64,000 nucleotides of DNA from Marinoscillum luteum (GCF_044005705.1 NZ_JBIPKE010000013.1:62001-126000), one strand, 5' to 3'; positions 36,144 through 46,704 are shown, numbered from the stretch's first letter. Numbers and translations are program-made. Notes: generated by a model from the letters alone, not told the origin.

Positions 36144-39100
36144 ATGAAGGCATCCCAACCTGTTTTTTTTGCGCTATTCATGATTATTTCTTCTACCGCT
36201 TTCGGTCAATTTTATTGGGTAGGAGATGGTGGGAATTGGAGTGATTATTCCTCTCACTGGGCTACCACTTCGGGAGGCAGCACCTTTCATTCCAACGTGC
36301 CTGGTGCTGGTGATGATGTTTTTTTTGATGCGAATTCATTTACCACAGGTGGCCAGGTCGTCACACTGGATCAGATTGGTACGGCTAATAATGTCAGCTT
36401 TAGTGGTGTGACCAATTCTCCTACCTTCACGGGTGCCTTTGGTCTAACCATGGCGGGTGATCTTACATTGGATGACGATCTCGCTTTTACGGTTACCGGT
36501 GATCTCACTTTTACTTCAAGCGGAAATATCACTGTAGAGCTGGGGAGCATCGCCAGGTCACTTCCAGATTTTTATTTCCCTAATAGTTCAGGTACCATTC
36601 AAATCAATACGGGCAGTGCTGCGAACACCGTTGATCGGGTGGTATTTGGCAATATCACAGTCTCTACGGCGGGTGTTACTTTGAGGGTGGAAGGCAATAA
36701 TCTCAATAGCAATGCCAAAACCTTTGGAGTGATTTCCCTTCCTGCCAATTGTTCCTACAGTATTAGGGGCCCCAATGGTAGTGGTTTCGGAGTTGGTGAT
36801 AGCAATATATTTTCAGGTGACTTCATCGTGGGAGATGGCGGAGATGGAGACTTTAGGGGTGATTATACAATCTTTCAGGGAAATGTTGACTTGGGTGCCG
36901 ATGGTGAGGTTCGATGGCGTGATCAGGTGGAATTTGAGGCTGATTTGACCATTGATGGATCCACTGGCAGTGACATTATATTTAGTCAGAATATGGAGCT
37001 CGATGGAGATTTTAATCTCACAGGAAGCACAATTGTCGTTTTCGACAGGTCAGCCACCATTGGCGGTGATATTGTGGTTGCGGCGAGTACAGTATCATCC
37101 ATCAGGATTGATAGAGCCACTACGGTGGCTGGAAATCTCACGGTGGGCACCGCCGCCGCTCTTTCGTTTACCAATACCAATGACAACAGCCCATCTTTAG
37201 ATGTGTCAGGAAACGTTAACCTTAGTGATAATGTGACCCTGACGTTAGGGGATGGGGTGGATGCGCCTTATACACTGGGGAACATTACCTGCGGTGCGTC
37301 TGTTGATATCACTTTTGATAATGGAGCAGAGAGTGTGTCGCTGGCGAGTCTTACGATGGGAGACTTTAACATCGTGAGATTTAACAGTGCCAGTAGTGGT
37401 ACTTCGTTTTCAGGAAACCTGGTTTCCAATGGAGATTGTGCCAGTTGGCGAACGATCCGGTCAAATGTAGAAGGCGTACAGGCAGACTTATCCTTTGGTG
37501 CGGCTCAGAGTGTGGATGCAAATGTTATTCAGGACATTGCTGTGTCAGGAGCCTCCTTCACCAATAACTCTGGAATTGACCATGGGAATAATACCGGAAT
37601 TACATTTAGCGGCAGCCATTCACCTGTTAATCTTTATTGGATTGGTGGAAACTCGGGGAACTGGTCTGATGAAAGCAATTGGTCAACTACGAGCGGAGGT
37701 GCAGCAGGAGTATGCGTACCATCCAGTGCTGATAATGCATATTTTGATGCTAACTCCTTTTCAGGGATTGATCCTGCTGTAACATTGGATATAGTAGGAG
37801 CAGAAGTTCAGGATATGGATTGGTCGGGAGTGAATACCGCTGTGAGATGGGAGGGGGTGGTCACCAATACACTTTACGTCTTTGGCGACCTGGTTCTGGA
37901 TGCAGATGTGACAGTCAACTATTTGGGAAACATCATTTTTACCATGGCTTCTGCCACCACCAATAGCATCACCACCAATGGAGTCTCACTGATGGGGACT
38001 GTGGAGTTTGATTTCACTGGAGGCACCTGGACGCTTTCAGATGATTTGGATATCAATGGTGATGATGCCGACCTGGTTATTACCAATGGTACATTAAGTG
38101 CAGGGAGCCATACCATCGCATTGGAGAACAACTGGATAGTATCAGCAGGGGGATCTTTTACTGCGGGTACTGGTACGGTATTATTAGACGGTCAAAATTC
38201 AAGTGGAGATCAGGAGGTGGATGCCGGGGGGAGTCCTTTTTATAACCTAACCATAGACAGACAGAGCAGTGGGGGTAGTTCTACTGTCGCGTTGCTTTCG
38301 GATGTGACGATCAATAACGATTTAACCATACAACGGGGACGGCTGGAGGACGGTGGGTTTCAGATTACAGGGAATGCCGGAGGTACTCTGACGGTTCAAA
38401 ACGGTGAATGGTTGAGGTTGGGATCTAACACCGTGGCCACATCGTTTCCTATTGGATTTGGGAGTGTAAGTTTGGGCAACCTGAGTATCGTGGAGTATAG
38501 GAGTCGGGAGGATCAGGATGTGGAAGGGGGAATCACCTATGGCAGACTCTTTCTGGCCGGAGGAGGGAATGCTTCCAGGTCGAAAGTACTGCAGGGAGCG
38601 ATCACGGTAAATGGTGAACTAAGGATTGATGATTATAACGATTTCTTTGATAACGGGTACCAAATCACCGGAGCTTCAGGTCAGACTTTCAGAATGGATG
38701 CCAATAGCTCATTCACTATAGGTACAAGCACTACAACCACTCAATTCCCTACAGGTCATGATGCTTTTAATATTGATGCCAGCACAGAGATCATTTATGC
38801 TTCCGGGCAGGATGATGGTCAGGTGATCAAGGCCCTGAATGGAGGAGGTAATAGTAGTTATGGGAGCCTTACCCTGATCAACGTTGCGGGGGTTCAGCGA
38901 ATCAAAATGCTGGAGGGGGATATAGATATTCGTGGTGATTTGAATATCGGAGATGCCAATACCATGGATTTGACTGCTAGTAATTACACTTTTGACCTGG
39001 AAGGTGACCTTAATATTACTGGTTCCGGAATGATTGATTTTCGCAATGGGTCTCTTACTCTCGATGGATCGGCAGAGCAGGTTTTGGATTTTGGAGGAAG

Positions 39101-40244
39101 CACTCCCCTCATCCATGACTTGATTGTAAATAATGCAAGCGGAGTGATTTTAGCGGATGATTTAACCATAGGAAATTCACTGGATTTACAAAATGGAATC
39201 GTAACACCACAAGCGGCTGAAGTGATTACGATGAATGCAGGATCATTTATTGTTTCTGTTTCTGAGGCTAGCTTTATCGATGGAGAGATCCAGAAAATTG
39301 GAGGAACAGCATTTACTTTTCCTGTGGGGGATGGAGGGTCTTACCGGCCCATCAGCATTTCAGCTTCCGGTACATCTACAGATGCATTTCAGGCGCGATA
39401 TTTTGCTTCCAGTCCACACTCTTCGTATCCCATCAACTCCCGGGAGCCCGGTTTGGAAAGGGTGAGTGCCTTGGAGTACTGGACTCTGAGTGTGACCAAT
39501 GGTAGCCCCACGGTGGATGTTATCTTGAGTTGGGACGCACTGAGTGAAGTTGAAAATTTGGATGACCTGCGGGTTGCTCATTGGAATGGCTCGAGTTGGG
39601 ACAATTACGGAAACAGTGGTACCAGTGGAAATGTGACAGGGGGCACCATTACGGCATCAGGGGTGAGTTCGTTTAGTCCCATCACGCTGGGGTCTTCGTC
39701 ATTAGATAATCCATTGCCTGTCACATGGTTGTATTTCACGGCAGAGAGGAACACCTCAGAGGTGGAGCTTAAATGGGGAACCGCTTCGGAAGTAAACAAC
39801 AGTCACTTCGCCATTCAGAGATCTCAAAATGGTGAAATTTGGAGGGAATTGGGCAACGTAATTGGCCATGGGAACAGCAAGGAGAAAGTTCATTATACAT
39901 TTGTAGATAAGTACTCCCATTCAGAAAGTGCTTTTTATCGCATTAAGCAGGTAGATTTTGATGAGAAATATGAGTATTCAGAAATAAAAATGGTTGATGC
40001 TTTGACCATTGGAAGTCGGCTGAGTCTCTACCCAAGCCCTGCGCAAAATGTATTAAAAGTGCGGTCTGAAGATTATGTGGTTAAACTTGAGGTGTTCGAC
40101 CTGTCCGGGGTATCTGTAATGCCGCGACTCGGGGGTTTTTTCGATCAGGAGATTGATGTTTCACATCTGAAGAATGGTTTGTACATTGTGCATATCCAAT
40201 ACCATGAAGGTTCGGCCACTCACAAACTGGTCATTGGCAAATGA
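36144..40244 (+). CDS. Large T9SS-exported beta-repeat surface protein
   Basis: A 1366-residue exported protein. Seen: signal peptide (1-22, ending AFGQ), a module starting FYWVGDGGNWSD at about 23 and a second copy LYWIGGNSGNWSD at about 497, each followed by DDVFFDANSF/DNAYFDANSF, then long stretches of short beta repeats rich in G, N, D, S and T (beta-helix-like, ITVELGS.., LTLDDDL..). Near 1188-1285 comes the PVTWLYFTAERN / VELKWGTASEVNNSHF segment common before T9SS tails, and a sorting domain from about 1293 (LYPSPAQNVLKV). It is probably an adhesin or surface-layer-like protein; no catalytic domain was recognised. The repeats could make it variable between strains. Confidence 0.85.
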   Translation: MKASQPVFFALFMIISSTAFGQFYWVGDGGNWSDYSSHWATTSGGSTFHSNVPGAGDDVFFDANSFTTGGQVVTLDQIGTANNVSFSGVTNSPTFTGAFGLTMAGDLTLDDDLAFTVTGDLTFTSSGNITVELGSIARSLPDFYFPNSSGTIQINTGSAANTVDRVVFGNITVSTAGVTLRVEGNNLNSNAKTFGVISLPANCSYSIRGPNGSGFGVGDSNIFSGDFIVGDGGDGDFRGDYTIFQGNVDLGADGEVRWRDQVEFEADLTIDGSTGSDIIFSQNMELDGDFNLTGSTIVVFDRSATIGGDIVVAASTVSSIRIDRATTVAGNLTVGTAAALSFTNTNDNSPSLDVSGNVNLSDNVTLTLGDGVDAPYTLGNITCGASVDITFDNGAESVSLASLTMGDFNIVRFNSASSGTSFSGNLVSNGDCASWRTIRSNVEGVQADLSFGAAQSVDANVIQDIAVSGASFTNNSGIDHGNNTGITFSGSHSPVNLYWIGGNSGNWSDESNWSTTSGGAAGVCVPSSADNAYFDANSFSGIDPAVTLDIVGAEVQDMDWSGVNTAVRWEGVVTNTLYVFGDLVLDADVTVNYLGNIIFTMASATTNSITTNGVSLMGTVEFDFTGGTWTLSDDLDINGDDADLVITNGTLSAGSHTIALENNWIVSAGGSFTAGTGTVLLDGQNSSGDQEVDAGGSPFYNLTIDRQSSGGSSTVALLSDVTINNDLTIQRGRLEDGGFQITGNAGGTLTVQNGEWLRLGSNTVATSFPIGFGSVSLGNLSIVEYRSREDQDVEGGITYGRLFLAGGGNASRSKVLQGAITVNGELRIDDYNDFFDNGYQITGASGQTFRMDANSSFTIGTSTTTTQFPTGHDAFNIDASTEIIYASGQDDGQVIKALNGGGNSSYGSLTLINVAGVQRIKMLEGDIDIRGDLNIGDANTMDLTASNYTFDLEGDLNITGSGMIDFRNGSLTLDGSAEQVLDFGGSTPLIHDLIVNNASGVILADDLTIGNSLDLQNGIVTPQAAEVITMNAGSFIVSVSEASFIDGEIQKIGGTAFTFPVGDGGSYRPISISASGTSTDAFQARYFASSPHSSYPINSREPGLERVSALEYWTLSVTNGSPTVDVILSWDALSEVENLDDLRVAHWNGSSWDNYGNSGTSGNVTGGTITASGVSSFSPITLGSSSLDNPLPVTWLYFTAERNTSEVELKWGTASEVNNSHFAIQRSQNGEIWRELGNVIGHGNSKEKVHYTFVDKYSHSESAFYRIKQVDFDEKYEYSEIKMVDALTIGSRLSLYPSPAQNVLKVRSEDYVVKLEVFDLSGVSVMPRLGGFFDQEIDVSHLKNGLYIVHIQYHEGSATHKLVIGK

Positions 40245-40357
40245 TCTGTTTAGTGCTTCATATTACTGGCTGATTTTCTCCGATTATAACTACCTACAGC
40301 CATCAGTCAAAAGCTACATCTTTCTTTTAGATGAGCTGCGTTTATTTGGAGACTTAA

Positions 40358-41899
40358 ATGACTCCAGGGATGAGAAAAATTATAATACTTTGTGGCGCAC
40401 TGGCCGTCAGCACACTTGCGATGGCTCAGGATTTACCGGAGATGTCGTATGAAATAGACATTACTCAAAATCTGGACACTTTTTTTGTGACCTTATCGCC
40501 GGCTACTACTTTGGATAAATCGGCACGCATTTATCAGTTTGCAGCTACTGCCCCTGGCACCTATCAGACCATGAATTTGGGGCGGTTTGTGAGTTTATTT
40601 CGGGCCTTCGACAAAAAGGGTAGGGAGCTCCTGGTGACTCGGAAATCGGTAAACCAGTTTGAAATCAGCAAACCCCACAAGATTGCCAAAATCACTTATC
40701 AGATGGCAGAGACATTTGATACTCCGGTAGAGGACTTTCCTGTTTACCTGATGTGTGGCTCCTCCATTGAGGAGGATCATGCATTGATCAATACTCATAC
40801 GATCATGGGTTATTTTGAAGGTTATCAGAAGAGCCCGATCAGTATTAGTGTTACTGGTAAGGATGACTGGAAAATAGGAACAGCGCTTCCTATGGAAGGT
40901 AATCGCTTCCTGGCCTCCAGCTTCGACCATGCCGTGGATTCTCCAATTCTGATGGGTGAGCTTTCTTTTGCTGATACCACCATCGCCGATACTCAGGTGG
41001 AAATTTACACCTACTCACAGCAAGGAAAATTTGACTCTAAAAGCCTCCTGGCGGGTATGTCGGACATGCTGGATGCCACACTTCAGTTTTTGGTAGAGCT
41101 TCCTGTTGATCGTTATACATTCCTGTATTTTTTTGAGCCCGGCCTCACGGGTGCCACAGGAGCCTGGGAGCACTCCTATAGTTCGGAGTATGTACTAGAG
41201 GAGAAGGATCCTACCGCCGAGTACATGCAAAGTGTGACGGATATTGCTTCGCATGAGTTTTTTCACATTGTCACACCGCTCAATATCCACAGTGAGATTG
41301 TAGAATCCTTCAATTTTGTGAGCCCGACACCCTCCGTACACCTCTGGATGTATGAAGGAGTGACAGAATGGGCATCCAATATGCTACTTTACCGAGGAGG
41401 AGTGGTCGAGGAGGAGGATTACCTGCAAAACGCTATTGCTACTAAGATTTTGGTGGATGAGAAGTATTTTGATCCAACCTGGAGTTTGAAAAAACTTTCG
41501 GATGAGTCTTTCAATGGGGGTGCGGCCTCAAAACAATATGCTAATATTTATTTCCGTGGTTCATTGGTTGCTGGCCTGCTGGACATCAGACTTTTGGAGC
41601 TTTCCGGAGGGCAAGCAGGTCTGCGTGAACTGATGCTGAAATTGATTGATCAATACGGTAAGGGAAAGCCGGTTTCGGAAAAGACTTTTTTCGATGACCT
41701 CACTGCCATGACTTACCCTGAAATCAGAGATTTTTTTGATCAATACATTTTGGCAGCCAATCCTCTGCCACATGAGGAGTATCTGGCTAAGATAGGTTTG
41801 GAACTCACGAGAGGAGAGTCAGGAATCAGCGTTACCAAAATGAAGGAGATGAGTGAAGATCAAAGAAAGCTGTTTGAAGCCTGGAGTAAGAACCTGTAA
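40358..41899 (+). CDS. M61-like (glycyl aminopeptidase-type) metallopeptidase
   Basis: This 513-residue exported protein looks like a zinc peptidase of family M61. Seen: a signal peptide (about 1-24, ending AMAQ), an N-terminal beta domain (about 30-210), and the catalytic motif H299-E300-F-F-H303 followed by a Glu-bearing segment YEGVTEW (E333), the pattern of the family (zinc bound by two His and one Glu). The PDZ domain that usually ends M61 proteins is not visible; the chain stops just where it would begin (EEYLAKIGLEL...). Start ATG 40358 or 40370. Expected in the periplasm. Substrate unknown. Confidence 0.85.
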   Translation: MTPGMRKIIILCGALAVSTLAMAQDLPEMSYEIDITQNLDTFFVTLSPATTLDKSARIYQFAATAPGTYQTMNLGRFVSLFRAFDKKGRELLVTRKSVNQFEISKPHKIAKITYQMAETFDTPVEDFPVYLMCGSSIEEDHALINTHTIMGYFEGYQKSPISISVTGKDDWKIGTALPMEGNRFLASSFDHAVDSPILMGELSFADTTIADTQVEIYTYSQQGKFDSKSLLAGMSDMLDATLQFLVELPVDRYTFLYFFEPGLTGATGAWEHSYSSEYVLEEKDPTAEYMQSVTDIASHEFFHIVTPLNIHSEIVESFNFVSPTPSVHLWMYEGVTEWASNMLLYRGGVVEEEDYLQNAIATKILVDEKYFDPTWSLKKLSDESFNGGAASKQYANIYFRGSLVAGLLDIRLLELSGGQAGLRELMLKLIDQYGKGKPVSEKTFFDDLTAMTYPEIRDFFDQYILAANPLPHEEYLAKIGLELTRGESGISVTKMKEMSEDQRKLFEAWSKNL

Positions 41900-41956
41900 G
41901 GGATAACCCCTCGTTTGGGAAAAAGAATGAGGCGGTACTTGCTGGCAAAAAAAGGA

Positions 41957-41985
41957 AAAAGGTTGCCTCAATGAAGCAACCTTTT
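41957..41985 (-). terminator. Terminator between convergent M61 and GH81 genes
   Basis: aaaaggttgc (41957-41966) pairs with gcaacctttt (41976-41985), loop of 9. On the minus strand it continues ttcc-ttttttt, a good tract for ending the GH81 transcript; on the plus strand only four T follow, so it may also serve the M61 gene weakly. Confidence 0.8.
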
Positions 41986-42009
41986 GATCGATTAGTATAT
42001 GAGATTGAT

Positions 42010-45000
42010 TTACTCTTTGAGCAGTCGCAGCGTTTTGGGTTGCGACGAAATGATCCTCAGCAGATAGGTACCCGAAGCCAGATGTTTCAAGTCCAATTGC
42101 TGGCGCCCGTCGGTGGTATTGATGAGCCACTTTTGACAAACTCTACCACTTACATCTACCAGTTCCAGTTCACCTGTTTCCGAAAGCCCGGAGATCATCA
42201 CCATGTCATTGACCGGATTGGGATAAATCATCACATCAGAGATGGCCTGCGATGCGGTGCTTTCCGGCGCCCATCGGGCTCCTGAGCTGCAATTGCCAAC
42301 TACAAAGTTATGTCTGGTGGTAGAGGTGTTGTTTTCTCCTCCCTGAGGCAAACTGTAAGTGTAATAGAAGTAGATCGTCTGCCCGGCAGCTGCGTTGATC
42401 TGGTATGGAGTATTTGGGCTGACCATATACCCGGGGTAGTTGCCTGTTGGGGAGGTGCTATAGTAAAGTATGGTGACATTGTTCCCCACACCACTCACTG
42501 AAGGGACAAAGGTAATGGTCGGATTGGAGGCATCAGATGACACTTCCGCTGTATAATCGCCAGTGGACGCCACAAATGTGCATCCTCCACCACTTGAAGC
42601 ATTCACGGTGACGGTAGCATTGCCAGACACACCTTGTGAAGAAGCTGTGACTGTAAATGACCCGGCCGAATTGGCGGTATACAGCCCGGATCCATTAATG
42701 CTTCCTCCAGTTGCAGACCAGGTGGGAGACATGCTCATTGGGTTTCCGTTTTGGTCAAAACCCTGCGCAGAAAACTGCTGAGTATCATTCAGCTCCAGGG
42801 TAACAGAAGCTGGAGACACCGTGATGGTGGTCAGTACAGGGGTGGGTGTGCCACCTCCGCCACAGTTCCCTACTTCAAATGAGTGCCTGCTTGCTGAGGT
42901 ATTGTTTTCTCCACCTTGTGGCAAGCTGTAGGTATAATAGAAGTAGATCGTTTGCCCGGCTGCTGCATTGATCTGGTAGGGAGCGTTTGGCGAAACGATG
43001 TACCCCGGATACCCACCAGTGGGTGAAGTACCGTAGTAAAGAATGGTCACATTATCACCCACACCACTTACCGACGGTATGAAAGTAATTGTAGGATTGG
43101 GGGAGTCGGAAGAAACCTCGGCCGTATAGTCACCAGTAGATGCCTGAAATGAACAGCTCGTTCCGCCACCGCCAGTCACGGTAATGGATGCTGTTCCGGA
43201 AACGCCCTGAGCGGAAGCTGTCACTGTAAAGCTGCCCACAGAACTACCTGTGTAAAGTCCCGATCCATTGATGGAGCCACCATTGGCAGTCCAGGTTGGG
43301 GAGACACTCATGGTATTGCCATTTTGGTCAAAGCCCTGCGCGGTAAACTGCTGGGTAGTGTTTTGACCGATAGAAGCACTCGACGGGCTCACGATAATAG
43401 AAGTGAGCACCGGAGCTTGATTGCTGACAGACACACTTGTACTTCCTGAAACACCGCTGGCAGAAGCAGTAACCGTAAAATTACCCACTGCTGATCCGGT
43501 GTAGAGGCCTGATCCATTGATGCTTCCGCCATTAGTACTCCAGACAGGTGTCATCGCTATGGGATCGCCATTTTGATCATAACCTTGTGCGGTGAACTGC
43601 TGGGTGTCATTTTGCGCAATAGATGCGTTAGCAGGGCTCACCACGATGGTCGTGAGAACAGGTGTAGGGGTGCCGTCATATTCAAACGTCATTCTTCCCA
43701 GGTTGAAACCACCATTTCCTGCCCGTACCCTGATCACCTGAGTACCTGCTCCCAGCGCCACACCGGTGATGTCCTTATTGGTATATGTGGTCCAGCTCGC
43801 ATCATTCATAGCTACAGTGATGTCTTCGCTGATTTTGGTGCCGTCTTCGCGCTCAAACCAGAAAGGGCCACCTCCTGATGCACTACCGGAAGTATAACGG
43901 ATCTGGACGTTGTAATTTCCTGCCTGAGCCACGTTCACCGTGTATTCCAGCCATTCACCAGCATCAATCCAACCCACAGTAAATCCTTCACTGGCTGTAC
44001 TGCCTGCATCTACAGCTTCACTTTGTCGGAAATCTCCTTCATTCCATGGGGTAGCATCAGAATAAGCAATGCCTTGTCCGCTTCCACCTTCGAAACTGTC
44101 GTAGTAGCCGGCCTCCACTGTGCCGGGGATGGCAGCCGGGGTTCCGGTATAAGGCAGCTGAGAACCAACCTGCACCCGTACGATGTTGGACACATTCAGG
44201 CTGGTGCCTACATAAACCCTGGCGTAATAGTTGACAAGACTGGCTGGTACATTATTGTCCGTGGCAGAGTATGGGGCGGAGGTATCAGTGCCAATCAACA
44301 GGTTTCCACGGTAAAATTCTACTTTGGTAATGCCGCTGCCTGAGGTGGAGGCATTCAGGGTTACAGAGCCATTGGCCGGAATCTCACTGGCACTGGCGGA
44401 GATAGTGGCTGTTGGTGTGATGTCTCTGTTGGTGACCATGGTACCACCAGGCACGTTGAGGCTGAATCCATCAGAAAAATGAACGGTGATGGAGCTGGAG
44501 CCATAGTTGTGCGCTACGTATGTTTTCACTCCATTTTTATTGAATACCGCTGAAATGGGATAATCGGCAGTCACTTCTTCCATGACCTGTCCCATAGCAT
44601 TCATCGTATGCAGCCAGTGGTACGTTTGGGCATCGGATATGCCAAACTTAATGTTTCGGTCGGGGTAGGCATCATACAGGCTGATGGCCAGCGCCGGATC
44701 TGAAAAGGAAAGGAAACTCCAGTACGTGTCGTACCACAGGTTGTCATTCGATACATTATTGAGTACATCCGTTTTGGAGGTCATCCCGTTCCAGACTTCC
44801 TGTACATAGGCCGTATTGTGGCCCATATAGAGTGCTCCACCATGGATGGGGTAAAGCTGTATGCCGTAGGAAGCTGCAATGTCCTGCGTCCACCAGGTGC
44901 CATTGTCATACCCACCACCCCAGATTCGGGCTACCATCTCATGCTGATATTCAGGTTGAAATGTGCGGTCATTCTGATCAAACCAGTACTCTTCTATGGC

Positions 45001-46704
45001 TGACTGCTCAGTGGTGTAGAGGTAAATCCCCAGGTCTCTGATGGCGTCATTACCAGTGACCGACCCCCAGTGGATCAGCGAGGAGTTGAATTGCATGGAT
45101 TCTGAAGTGGATTCCTGGTCGTTGCCAAAAGGCTCAGTGGCAAATCCATTGGCCCAGCAATGCCCTGCAAAAGGGCTGAAATTTCTCATAAATGGGAACA
45201 TCGCATCCGTTCGGGATGGGTTGGATGCATCACGGATCAGTAGATCTACCATACCGCCCCATTGAGCCGCCCAGCCAGGCTGGTACTGCTCTATGGCCGC
45301 TGCCGCATGTATGAAGTAACCCCAGTGAAAATGATGATCGTTCAGGTTTTCATCCTGGCGGTGTCCGGCGGGGTACCCGATCATGGTCTTCCAGGTATCG
45401 TTGTAGTAGAAGAGAAAGGCCACTTCGCCACCTTCCGCTTTGAACCAGTCTTCCAGTCTGTTTTTTACTGTATTGACCAACTGATCACGAGCTTCGGTGT
45501 GTCCGATCTGGTCTGCCAGGTGAGCCACCTGAATCAGGCGGTTCATGGCCTGTCCTTCATTGTAGGAGTCGGTCCATTCAGCCAGTCCGTCATTTTTGAT
45601 GGCCTCTATTTTCTGGTAGAGTGCTCCTGGATCAAACCCACTACTGTATTTTCCCAAGTCGGGCAGGGTAGGCAGGATGCCTGCAAACTTATTGGCCACA
45701 GAGAAAGTATTGCCATGAAGAAGTTTCAATTCGCCTCGCACGGTTGGGTAGCTCATGCCAGTGGGCTGTGCCGATCCGGAGGCCAGTCGAGACCATTGAT
45801 GGGGAAGGAGGCCTTGTACGAAGGTGTTATTGCCACCTTCTTTCACATCGGGAGTGATGGTGAATGTGGTGGTCACAGTGCCAGTGGCCTCATTATAGTT
45901 GTAGTCAGAAAGGGTATTGCCAGGAAAAACAAAGGCATGTGGCTCCAAAGCTGCAATGGCCGAATTCACATCGGCGCCAGGTGGGAGCATGGCCATAGAC
46001 CAGTAGTTTTTGCCGTTGAGGCTTGAGGTATATTGTCCTCCACTTTCTGACCATACTGTGCCGGCGGGCCCGAAAATCACGAAGTTAGCGCCGTTGTAGT
46101 TGTTGGTGATGATGATTTTGTTGCCGCTTACCGTGGCTCCTGCAGGATTGTGATTAACCGCTACTTTGGCCACATCACTGGTGCCTTTGGTGAAATAGGT
46201 GAAGGGCATGCCAATGCCCATCGTGGCATTGAAGGTTTTGCCGGAACCTGCCCAGGTCATGGTGACTGCCCAGTCGGAGTGGTCAGAGGCAGTGGACTGA
46301 CTGGCACTGAGGCCATCCACGCCCATGACTATGCCATTGACATCACCCATCGGCTGACGATACTCTGTAGGGCCAGCCGCGGGAGGTACCGTGTAGTTGA
46401 TGACCAAGCCGCTGGTGAGTGACTTATAGGATAAGGGATAGTTAAAGGCTTGTCCGCCATGATCCACTTTGATCATATTGGAGTACCAATCGTTAGTAGG
46501 TACAGGCTTGGTGCCAGCGGCTCCAGAGAGCTGCGGAGAGCCACTGGGAAAGGTATTGCGTCCGGCTGCATCGGTGCCGGGAAATACCGTGGTGTAGCTA
46601 CCACTGCCTACCGGGATGGTTTGTGCTAAAGGGTTAAAGAAAAAGGTGAAGATAAAGATCAGCGTTAGCCAGATCGATTTCCATGGTGTTGTTGGATTGT
46701 TCAT
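42010..46704 (-). CDS. GH81 endo-beta-1,3-glucanase, multidomain, T9SS tail
   Basis: A 1564-residue secreted enzyme that should cut beta-1,3-glucans such as laminarin, curdlan or fungal walls. Seen: signal peptide (1-28); GH81 domain (about 30-745) with expected acid D456 (NLNDHHFHWGY) and E531/E535 in NDQESTSESMQ, the pattern known for this family; an Ig-like domain (about 760-845); a CBM6-like domain (about 851-1008, GEWLEYTVNVAQAGNY); two Big-type domains (1013-1175); a glucan-binding module resembling CBM56 (about 1180-1279); a third Big domain (1291-1369); a second copy of that module (1373-1472); and a T9SS sorting domain (from about 1498). It forms its own unit with a strong terminator. 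The CBM56 label is less sure than the GH81 call. Confidence 0.93.
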   Translation of the reverse strand: MNNPTTPWKSIWLTLIFIFTFFFNPLAQTIPVGSGSYTTVFPGTDAAGRNTFPSGSPQLSGAAGTKPVPTNDWYSNMIKVDHGGQAFNYPLSYKSLTSGLVINYTVPPAAGPTEYRQPMGDVNGIVMGVDGLSASQSTASDHSDWAVTMTWAGSGKTFNATMGIGMPFTYFTKGTSDVAKVAVNHNPAGATVSGNKIIITNNYNGANFVIFGPAGTVWSESGGQYTSSLNGKNYWSMAMLPPGADVNSAIAALEPHAFVFPGNTLSDYNYNEATGTVTTTFTITPDVKEGGNNTFVQGLLPHQWSRLASGSAQPTGMSYPTVRGELKLLHGNTFSVANKFAGILPTLPDLGKYSSGFDPGALYQKIEAIKNDGLAEWTDSYNEGQAMNRLIQVAHLADQIGHTEARDQLVNTVKNRLEDWFKAEGGEVAFLFYYNDTWKTMIGYPAGHRQDENLNDHHFHWGYFIHAAAAIEQYQPGWAAQWGGMVDLLIRDASNPSRTDAMFPFMRNFSPFAGHCWANGFATEPFGNDQESTSESMQFNSSLIHWGSVTGNDAIRDLGIYLYTTEQSAIEEYWFDQNDRTFQPEYQHEMVARIWGGGYDNGTWWTQDIAASYGIQLYPIHGGALYMGHNTAYVQEVWNGMTSKTDVLNNVSNDNLWYDTYWSFLSFSDPALAISLYDAYPDRNIKFGISDAQTYHWLHTMNAMGQVMEEVTADYPISAVFNKNGVKTYVAHNYGSSSITVHFSDGFSLNVPGGTMVTNRDITPTATISASASEIPANGSVTLNASTSGSGITKVEFYRGNLLIGTDTSAPYSATDNNVPASLVNYYARVYVGTSLNVSNIVRVQVGSQLPYTGTPAAIPGTVEAGYYDSFEGGSGQGIAYSDATPWNEGDFRQSEAVDAGSTASEGFTVGWIDAGEWLEYTVNVAQAGNYNVQIRYTSGSASGGGPFWFEREDGTKISEDITVAMNDASWTTYTNKDITGVALGAGTQVIRVRAGNGGFNLGRMTFEYDGTPTPVLTTIVVSPANASIAQNDTQQFTAQGYDQNGDPIAMTPVWSTNGGSINGSGLYTGSAVGNFTVTASASGVSGSTSVSVSNQAPVLTSIIVSPSSASIGQNTTQQFTAQGFDQNGNTMSVSPTWTANGGSINGSGLYTGSSVGSFTVTASAQGVSGTASITVTGGGGTSCSFQASTGDYTAEVSSDSPNPTITFIPSVSGVGDNVTILYYGTSPTGGYPGYIVSPNAPYQINAAAGQTIYFYYTYSLPQGGENNTSASRHSFEVGNCGGGGTPTPVLTTITVSPASVTLELNDTQQFSAQGFDQNGNPMSMSPTWSATGGSINGSGLYTANSAGSFTVTASSQGVSGNATVTVNASSGGGCTFVASTGDYTAEVSSDASNPTITFVPSVSGVGNNVTILYYSTSPTGNYPGYMVSPNTPYQINAAAGQTIYFYYTYSLPQGGENNTSTTRHNFVVGNCSSGARWAPESTASQAISDVMIYPNPVNDMVMISGLSETGELELVDVSGRVCQKWLINTTDGRQQLDLKHLASGTYLLRIISSQPKTLRLLKE
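42290..43165. repeat. Duplicated glucan-binding/Big module in the GH81 gene
   Basis: The stretches at about 42290-42585 and 42870-43165 encode near-identical modules (both contain GDYTAEVSSD, YYFYYTYSLPQGGENNTS-like and SPTG-YPGY segments), each preceded in the protein by a Big-type domain (GGSINGSGLYT). A third Big-type copy lies at about 43430-43665. The copies are similar at DNA level too, so recombination could change module number. Confidence 0.85.

Noticed and set aside
45262..46026. 254-residue open frame opposite the GH81 domain
   Set aside because: It is the antisense shadow of the GH81 catalytic domain and has no family-like segment.
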